This document shows, piece after piece, positions 32,972 through 42,600 of a stretch of DNA of 64,000 bases; position 1 is the stretch's first letter, and each line of letters opens with the position of its first letter. The stretch covers positions 1 through 64,000 of the forward strand of contig NZ_BMVK01000023.1 in NCBI RefSeq assembly GCF_014650675.1, in the 5' to 3' direction. Below the pieces are notes generated by a model that was given only the letters and a program-made list of their open reading frames with translations, was not told where the DNA came from and searched no databases. The stretch comes from Streptomyces anulatus. GTDB taxonomy: Bacteria; Actinomycetota; Actinomycetes; Streptomycetales; Streptomycetaceae. The position numbers and the translations under genes were made by a program.

Positions 32972-35900
32972 ATGGACTCCACGTCCGCCACCGGAAGTCT
33001 GCATGTCACCCCCCAGGAGGTCCTGGCCTTTGCCGAGGCCACCGGCGACCGCAGCCCGCTGCACCTGGACACCGCATACGCTCGGCGCACGCCTTTCGGT
33101 GAGCCCGTGGCCCACGGACTGCTGTGCCTGCTGAAAGTGCTGACGCGGGCTCGCGTGCCACAGGGCCGGACGCTGGCCGCTCTGCGCTCCCGGTTCGCGG
33201 CTCCGGTGCTTCCCGGGCAGGACTACCGGTGCACAGCACGGGAGACCGTCTCGGACGACGGCGACGTGCGAGTCGACTTCCAGGTGCTCGACGGCGACAG
33301 GACCGTCATCGAAGGGGAAGCCACCTTCACCGGCGGCGAGGTGCGGCCGGCTCCGGCGCGCGCCGCCCGCCCCAGAGCTGCGGCCCGGGCCACGGTGGCC
33401 GCTTTCGAGGACATCTCCCCGGGAGATCTGGCGGGCGGCGACTACCGCCCGGACTGGAAGGCGCTGGAGGCGCTGGTGTCCGGTCTCCGCTTGCCGGACC
33501 ACGGTGTCGGAGTCGAACACACTGCCGTCCTGGGCTGGGTCAGCCACGTCGCGGGCATGGAGGTGCCAGGGCGCGCGGCCATGATCAGCGGTCTGGACCT
33601 GGTCTTCCTGGAGGCTCCGAAACCACGGGGGTTCAGGGGACAGGCGGAGGTCACCGACCTCGACGACCGTTTCCGCACGGTCCGGCTGACCGGGGAGGCG
33701 AACGCCGGACGGACCGCGGCCGAGGTCGAGGTGCGTGTCGTCGTGCGGCGTGAGGCTGCGGCGCCGTCGGCCGAGGACGTACGCCGAGAGGTGGCGGATC
33801 TGGTCGAAGGGCGGCAGCTGGCAGGCCGGTCCGCCCTCGTCACGGGCGGAAGCCGAGGGCTCGGCGCCGCCCTGGTCCAGGCTCTGGCCGTCGCGGGCTG
33901 CACGGTCCACGCGATGTTCCGCGAGAGCAGGACCGAGGCGGAGGCCCTCGTCACGGCTCTCGGGCGGGACGGTGAGAGGGTCCGCCTGCACCAGGGGGAC
34001 GCGGCCGACGCCGACTGGTGCCTGCGGACAGGGCGGGCCATCGAGTCGGAGTACGGCCCCGTCGACTACGTCTTCCTGAACGCGGGACCGGCAGCGAACT
34101 CGCTCGGCCTCCATCCGGCGACGGCCGCCCGTGCACGCGACCATGTCAGCAACGGCATGCAGCTCGCCCAGGCCCCGCTCAGCGCCTTCGCGGAGGGCCT
34201 GGCTCACCGGCAGGGCCGGGTGATCGCCGTGTCGTCGTCCTACGTCACCTCCCCACGTCGCGGCTTCGGTCACTACGTGGCGGCGAAGAGCGCCTGGGAA
34301 GGGCTCGTGCGGGCGAGCGCCGTGGAGTGCCCCGGCCTCGGGGTCTCCATCGTCAGGCCGCCCAGACTGGCCACCACCTTCGCCGACAGCGTCACCGGGG
34401 CGGAGGAGGCGCTGTCCGTCGAACCAGTCGCCGGCGCGATCCTGCGGCATGTGGCCGGGTGCGCACCGGGCTCCGTGGAGGTGCTGGAGGAGTTCGCCGG
34501 CCTCGGCCCGTCGCCCGCCGGGGCCCCCGGGCCGGACGCCTCCGCCGTATCCCGGGCGGACGGACTCCTGGTCGTGGCCGCGACGTTCACGACGGATCCG
34601 CTGCGACCGGTGCTGTCCCACTGGGTCGAGCGCCTGGGGCTCGACCTCGATGTGCATCTCGAGTCCTACAACCAGGTTTTCCAGGAGCTCCTCGATCCCC
34701 GGAGCTCCTTCGCCTCGAACCGCCGTGGGTGCAACGTCGCGTTGATCCGGCTGGAGGACTGGCCTTCGGGTGCGGCGGGGCGGCGTACCGTCGACGAGTT
34801 CGGTGAGGCGGCGTCCGAGGCCGCCGCACGGGGGGCCGTTCCGCTGGTCGTCGCCCTGTGCCCGCCCTCTCCGGGAGCTCGGGCGCTTCGCGGTCCCGAA
34901 CTGGCGGAGTGGGAGGACCGGCTGTCCGCTGTGCTGGGTGACCGCGCGGGACTCCACCTCATCCCCAGTGCCGAGTGGAGCGGGGCCTACCCGGTGGTGG
35001 ACCACCACGACGCCGCACGGGAGGAGCACGCCCACATTCCCTACACCCCGGCCGCCTGGACAGCGCTCGGCACGTCGGTCGTCCGCACGGTCCACGCGCT
35101 TGTCTCCCCGCCGTACAAAGTGCTGGTCCTGGACTGCGACAACACCCTCTGGAGCGGAGTCTGCGGGGAGGACGGGGCGCGCGGGATCACCATCGGGCCC
35201 GCGCGACGACGGCTCCAGGAATGGGCGCTGACCCAGCACGACAACGGTGTGCTCATCTGCCTGGCCAGCAAGAACGAGGAGGAGGACGTCGACGCCGTCT
35301 TCCGGCAGCGTGACGACCTGCTCCTGAGGCCGGAACACATCACCGCGCGCCGTGTGAACTGGGACCCGAAGCCGGACAACCTCCGGGAGCTCGCACGCGA
35401 ACTCGGGCTCGGCCTCGACAGCATGGTCTTCCTGGACGACAACCCCGTCGAGACCGCCGCCGTCCGGGCGGCCTGCCCCGGCGTGCTCGCCCTGACCCTG
35501 CCGGCGGACGAGCAGGACCTTCCCGGCTTTCTCGACCGGTTGTGGGCCTTCGACCGGGGCCGGGTCACCGACGAGGACCGCCGGCGCGGCGCGATGTACC
35601 GCGAGGGGAGGTCCAGGGAGACGTTGCGCGCCTCCACCACGACCCTCGCGGAGTTCGTGGCCGGACTGGAGCTGCGGATCGACGTACACGAAGCCCGTCC
35701 GGACGAGCTTGCCCGCGTCGCCCAGCTCACCCAGCGCACGAACCAGTTCAACCTCAGTACGGTGCGTCGGTCCGAGCCCGCTCTGCGCGAACTGCTGGAC
35801 GCCGGGGCACGCTGCCGCGTGGTCGAGGTCAGCGACCGCTTCGGAGAGTACGGGCTCGTCGGCGCGGCCATCACACGGCCGGGCGCGCAGGTGGTGAACC

Positions 35901-36600
35901 TGGACACCTTCCTGCTCAGCTGCCGTGTCCTGGGACGCGGCGTCGAACACGCGTTTCTGGCCGCGGTCGCCGCCGAGGAAGCGGGGGAGGGGAAGGCGAC
36001 CACGCTGGAGGCCGTGCAGCGGCCGACGGCGAAGAATCGTCCGGCCCGGATGTTCTTCGACCAGGCGATGGGAGCGGGAACATCCCGGCCCGGGGCCGTC
36101 GACGGGGAGATCGTCCACCGGGCGGATCTCGGCGTGCTCACCGGACTCACCTTCCGGCCCGACGACGGAGCGGACACCGGTGTCGCGTCTCCCGTCCCGG
36201 ACGCCTCACCGGCGGACGCCCCGCACGGGACGGCGGACGCGCAGCGCATCGCGGCCCTGACCGCACTCGCGGTCGACCTCACGGATTCCGCGGCGCTTCA
36301 CCGATCGGTGACGGGTGACCCGGACGTGATCACCGGCCCGGCCCCGCTCCGTTCCCAGAAGTCGGCCCACGCCGCGCTCGACGCGGTGCGGGACGTCCTC
36401 AGCGCGTTGCTGCACGTCCCGCGATCTCAGCTGCGCCGGGACAGCACGATGGAATCCCTGCGGCTGGAATCCCTCCAGATCGTCGATGCCACCGTGGCCC
36501 TGGAGAAGCGGTTCGGACGCCTGCCGGGAACCCTCTTCTTCGAACACCGCACCCTGGGGGCCCTGGCGGATGCCATCGCTCCGGCCCGCGCCGCCCACCG
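32972..36600 (+). other. Loading region: hotdog-hotdog-SDR-FkbH-ACP
   Basis: FkbH domains take the glyceryl unit of 1,3-bisphosphoglycerate, remove phosphate and load it on an ACP. Here the same polypeptide also offers dehydratase-type hotdog domains and an intact SDR (Ser-Tyr-Lys). Dehydration to enol-pyruvyl and reduction would give lactyl-ACP, as proposed for the bryostatin loading module. Inference only; if the hotdogs are inactive the starter would be glyceryl. Confidence 0.7.
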
Positions 36601-39600
36601 GACCCCGGCCGGCGCCGGCCCCTCCGGCGTCCGCGTACCGGCTGCGACCACGCTGCCGCCGGACACCGACGCCATTGCCGTCGTCGGCATCGCCGGCCGC
36701 TATCCGGGAGCCGAGGACATCACCCAGCTCTGGGACAACCTGGTCCAGGGCACCGACTCGCTCGGCGACATCGCCGAGCGCTGGGACCGGCTCGGTACGG
36801 CCGCCGCGCGCGTCGCCGCCGACCGCCGCACGTCCGGCGGACTCATCGACGGGGTCGACGCGTTCGACTCCCTGTTCTTCTCCATCGCACCGAGCGAAGC
36901 GGCGACCATGGATCCGCAGCAGCGGCTCTTCCTCCAGACGGCCTACCACGCCATGGAGGACGCCGGGCACACCCCACGCACCCTGGGGCGGAACGTCTCC
37001 GTCCATGTGGCCTCCATGGGGCCCGACTACGCCGTGCTCAATGCCGATGCCGCACTGCGCGGCGGCAGCAGGTATCCGAACAGCGATCTGTACCAACTCG
37101 CCAACCGTGTCTCCTACTTCTTCGACTTCACCGGTCCGAGCATTGCCGTCGACACCGCCTGCTCCGGCTCCGGCGTCGCGCTCAAGCTCGCCTGCGACAC
37201 GCTGCGGTCGGGCAGCGCGTCGGCCGCCATCGCCGGCGGCGTCAACCTCATCCTGCACCCGGCACGCCGCCTCCAGTACACGGAACTGGGCATGATCTCC
37301 CCGACCGGCCGGTGCCGGCCGTTCGGCGAGGGCGCCGACGGCATGGTCACCAGCGAAGGCGTCGGCGCCGTCCTGCTCCGGCCGTTGAGCGCCGCGTTGG
37401 CCGACGGCGATCACATCTACGGCGTCATCAGGTCGGTGGAGACCAACAGCGGTGGCCGGACGGGCGGATTCACCGTACCCAGCCCCGACGCGCAGGCGGC
37501 GCTCATCGCCAGTGCGCTCCGCCGCGCGGACGTCGACCCCGCGACGATCGGCTACGTGGAGGCGCACGGTACCGGGACACCGCTGGGCGACCCCATCGAG
37601 ATCCGGGGACTCACCACGGCCTTCGGTACGGAGCTGCCCCGGGCGTCCATACCGATCGGGAGCGTCAAGGGGAACATCGGCCACACCGAGGCGACGGCCG
37701 CTGTCGCCGGGCTCACCAAGACCCTGCTCCAGTTCGAGCACCGCACCCTGGTGCCCTCGTTGCACGCGGCCGCGCCGAATCCGGTCATCGACTTCGCGGC
37801 GACGCCCTTCCACGTCCAGCAGACCGTCGCCGACTGGAGCACCGGCAGGCACGATGCGCCGCGGCGCGCGGCGCTCAGCTCCTTCGGCGCCGGCGGAGTC
37901 AACGTCCACATGATCCTGGAGGAGGCGCCCAGCCCCCGGCGGGCCGACGCAGCGGCCCACCCGGGAAGCGACCTGCTCCTCCTCTCCGCACCGGACGAGG
38001 AGCGGCTGCGGCTGATGGCCGGGCGGCTCGGCTCCTGGGCGCGGGCCGCGGGCCGGCGCACATCCCTGGCTGACATCACGCACACACTGCGTGTGGGCCG
38101 AGCCGAATTCGATGCTCGTCTGGCCGTCCCGGTCAGCGGTCACCAGGCGTTCGTGGAGTGCCTCGACCGCCTGGCCGACCCGGCCGCGGATCTCGCCGAA
38201 GCGGTGGGCGAGGCCGGCGGAAGCCTCGGCCGGGTGACCCCCGGGCAGAGCCTGGCCGATGTCTTCGACGGCAGCCCCGACATGACCGAGGTGCTGCGCG
38301 GCCTGGCAGAGGGCGGCGACCTCGCCGCCCTCGGCCGACTCTGGTGCCAGGGGGCGGCTGTCGACTGGCAGGCGCTCCTCGGGGCGGAGGACCGCCGCCG
38401 GGTCTCGCTGCCCGGGTTCCCGTTCCGGCGCACCCGCCACTGGCTGCCGCGGGCCGAGCCGACGCCCGGCCGACGCCCGGCGGAACCTTCCGGCGAGGCC
38501 GCAGCAGTGACGTACTACGCCCCGCACTGGGCCCCCGAGTCCGACGGGCCGACTCCCGCCCGCACCGGACGGCACGTGATCGTCCTCGGAGCCGACGGCC
38601 CCTGGACACGGGAGGCCGACGGACGGGTCGCCGACGCCTCCGACCTGCTCGGGCACACGACCGAGCCCGGAACCCCCCTGGTCGTCGTCGACCGACGTGG
38701 ACTCGACGCAGCGGGCGGCGACACCCCGGCTGAGCTGCCCCGTGAGATCGAGACCCTCCGGCTCCTGGCCCGGATGGCCGACGACGGGCGTCAGGTGACC
38801 TACGTCTGCGTGGACCGAACCGGCCGGCGTGACCCCGGCAGCGCGCTGGTCCCCGGCTTCGGCCGTGCGCTCGCACAGGAGAGTCCGCACATCCGGACCC
38901 TGCGCGTCGAAGTGTCCGGGACAGCGCAGCCGCCGACTCTCCCGGCCGTTCTCGACGAGGTGGCTCGCGGCACCGCCGAGGTGCTGTACGACGGGGAGCG
39001 CCGGGTCCGCAGATGGCAGCGGGTCGCCCGGGCCGTCACCGCCGAGGCTCCCTTCGCAGCGGGAGGCCACTACCTGATCACGGGGGGAGACGGCGGTATC
39101 GCGCGGCTCCTGACCGAGCACCTCACGACCCGGTTCGGGGCATCGGTGACCCTGCTCGCGCGCACGGAGGCACAGCCCGGTACCGACGGGCCCCGCCCCG
39201 CGGAGCCGGCCGTAGGAGGCAGCGTTCTGCGGCTGCGGGCCGACGTCTGCGACGCCCGTTCGCTGGAGCGGGCCCTGCGGGCCGCGCGTGAGCAGCACGG
39301 GCCCGTCCGGGGCGTCATCCACGCGGCCGGTGTCCTGCGTGACGGAGCGGTGAGGGACACGACCGACGAGGAGACCTCGGCGGTCCTGGCCCCGAAGGTC
39401 CGGGGCACACGGCTGCTCGACGAGGCGACCTCCGGGGACGAGCTCGACTTCTTCCTCGTCATGTCCTCGTTCGTCGGCACGTTCGGCAACAGGGGACAGG
39501 CCGCCTACTGCGCGGGCAACCGCTATCTCGACGCGTTCGCCGAACACCGCGCGGCCAGGGCGGTCCGAGGCGAGCGGCACGGCCGGTCGATATCGGCGAT

Positions 39601-42600
39601 CTGGCCGCTGTGGGAGCAGGGCGGCATGGAGATGCCGCCCGCCGTGCGGCAGTTGACCGCCGTGACCGTGGGTCTGGAACCGATCGACACCCCCACGGCG
39701 CTGGCCGCCTTCGAAGACGTCGTAACGCTGGGAGCGCCCGTGGTGCTCATCGGCCGGGGCACGCCCGACAGGGTCACCGCGGCCCTCACCGCCCTGGAGC
39801 CGGCGCCCGATGCCGTGGTGGGTCCGGCGGCCTCGGCGCGAGAGAGCGACGCGTCGGACCGGGACGTGCTCCGTGGGTGGCTCCGGAGCGAGGCCGCGGC
39901 TTTGGCCGGTGTCCCCGCCGAACAGGTCGACACGGCAGCCGATTTCGGCGCGTACGGACTCAACTCCGTCCTGTTCACCGACTTCACCAACCGCATCAAC
40001 GCAAGGTTCCGGCTGGCCCTGACCCCTGTCGTGTTCTACGAGGCCCCGACGATCGACGCGCTGGCCGGAGAACTGACGTGCCGTCATGGCGCTTCGTTCA
40101 CCGCCGACCACGAGCAGCCCGCATCGCGGGCCACATCCGACGTCGCCTCGCCGCACACGGGCTCCCGGACGCCGTCACTGAAGGACGAGCGGCCCTCCTC
40201 ACCCGCGGTCGCGGTGATCGGGATGGCCGGACGCTTTCCGGGCGCGTCGGACCTGGACGCGTACTGGTCCCATCTCCTGGCGGGCCGGAACCTCGTCGGG
40301 CGTGCCGCGGCCGGCCGGTTCGGCGAACTGCGGCCCGTCGGCGGATTCCTGGACCGGGTACTGGCCTTCGACGCCGGGTTCTTCGGGGTCTCCCCGCGTG
40401 AGGCACGGCTGATGGACCCCCAGCAGCGGCTGTTCCTGGAGGAAGCCTGGCACGCCATCGAGGACGCGGGCACGGCTCCCCGCTCCCTGGCCGGGAGCCG
40501 GACCGGCGTGTTCGTCGGCGCGACCCTGTCCGACTACGCCGAGCTTCTCCACCGGTCCGCCGAGGAGGTGGCCGCCCACAGCGTCACCGGACACGTCCAG
40601 AGCATCATCGCCAACCGGCTGTCGTACCTGCTCGACCTGCGTGGCCCGAGCGAGGTGGTCGACACAGCCTGCTCCAGCTCGCTGACCGCTCTGCACCGGG
40701 CCCTCAACGCCCTGGCGGCGGGCGAGTGCGACCTGGCCGTGGCCGGCGGTGTCAACGTCCTGTTCTCCCCGCAGTGGTTCACCTCCCTGGACGCGGCGGG
40801 CATGCTGTCGGCCAGCGGACGGTGCTGGGCCTTCGACGAGCGGGCCGACGGATTCGTCCGGGGCGAAGGCGTCGGGGTCGTCGTTCTCAAACCCCTGGAC
40901 GCGGCCCTCAGGGACGGGGACGAGATCCGGGCGGTCATCAGGGGAAGCGCGGTCAACCACGGAGGCAGGGCTCACTCCCTCACCGCCCCCAACCCGGAGG
41001 CCCAGGCGGACGTCGTCGCCACCGCGCTGAAGCGGGCCGGCCTCGCGCCCCGTTCCGTTTCGTACGTCGAGACCCACGGAACGGGGACGAAGCTCGGCGA
41101 TCCGATCGAGGCCGCCGGGCTCACCAAGGCGTTCGGCGGCCCCGCGCCCGCACCGTGGTGTCACCTCGGGGCGGTGAAGGGAAACCTCGGCCATCTGGAG
41201 TCGGCGGCCGGCATGGCCGGTCTGCTGAAGGTTCTCCTGGCGCTGCGACACCGCACCCTTGCGCCCAACGCGGTCGGCGATCGCCCCAACCCTCATCTGC
41301 GCCTCGCGGACGGGCCGTTCGAGGTGCTCACCGAACCGCGGGCCTGGCGTCCCGCGGACGACTCCGGCACGCCGCTCCCGCTCCGGGCCGGCGTGAGCGC
41401 CTTCGGGTTCGGAGGAGCCAACGCCCATGTGGTGGTCGAGGAGCCGCCGACACGCCGCGCACCCGAGGCGGACCGGCCCGCGACGACTCGGGACCGGGAC
41501 GGCCACCTGGTTGTGCTCTCCGCGACGGACACCGTGCGGCTGGGGGAGTATGCCCGGCTGCTGCGGGACAGCGTCGCGCGGGCGACAGTCCCGCTGGCGG
41601 ATCTCGCCTACACCTCCCGGGTCGCCCGGGACGCGCTGCCGGTACGGCTGGCGGCCGCGGCCGTCGACCACGACCACCTGCTCACGCTGCTGGACGCCTA
41701 CCTCGCCGGCGAGGACGCCGACGGGCTGTTCACCGGTGACAGCGCGCCGGAGGCAGCACCGTCCCGGGGCGTCCGCCGTGAGGCCGTCGCCTGGGTGACC
41801 GGGGCGGACATCGACCGCACACCGGATCCGGCCCGTCGCCGTGTGCCGTTCCCGCTCTACCCCTTCGACCACACCACGGAGCACGGACCGATGGCGGAAG
41901 CCGACCCGGACGGACGACCGGCCGCACCGAGCGAGCACACCGACAACCCGCTCGCCGCCCCCGTACCGCAGTTGCTGGCACGGCGCTGGATTCCGCAGCC
42001 CGCCCCGGCCCCGGAGACCGACGCTCGCCGCCCTTCCTGTGTTCTGGTGATCGGCCGGGAAGCGGAGGCGTCCTTCGCCGAGGCCCTCGCCGGACACGAC
42101 GCGATGCACTGGATCGTCGTACGCGAACCGTCCAGGCTTCCGGCCCTCTCGGCCGACCAGTACGAGATGGAGTTCGACGACCACGGGGCCGGACAGCGGG
42201 CGGCGGCTGACATCCTCGCCTCCCACCCGGGGCCTTTCTGTCTGGTCGACCTGGTCGACGCCACGGGCGGGATGGTCCCCGACCGGGAGAACGCCCGTCT
42301 GGGGCTGCTGAAGGGCTTGCTGGACGACGGTCGCACGGCTGAGCTGCGCCTGGTGCACCTGCGCCGGACGGCCGGTTCGGTGACGAGCGAGGGGCAGCCG
42401 GACACCGGGGTGGGCGGAGCCAGGCTGGCCGGTCTGGTGCGTGCGGTCGGGGCCGAGTACTCCGCCGTTCGAGCCGTCACGGTCGAGACTGACGGGGGCG
42501 ACCTGGCCGCCGGACTGGACCGAGCGCTGCGGGAGTTGGGCACCGCGGGGCAGGAGCCCGAGGTCCGCCGGCGCGGCGGGGTACGGGAGGTGGCCCGGTT

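Noticed and set aside
32888..40156. Very long open frames on the minus strand opposite PKS 1 (over 1,000 codons each)
   Set aside because: Antisense shadows of high-GC genes; their translations are low-complexity Gly/Arg/Pro-rich text without domains, while the plus strand gives complete PKS domains.
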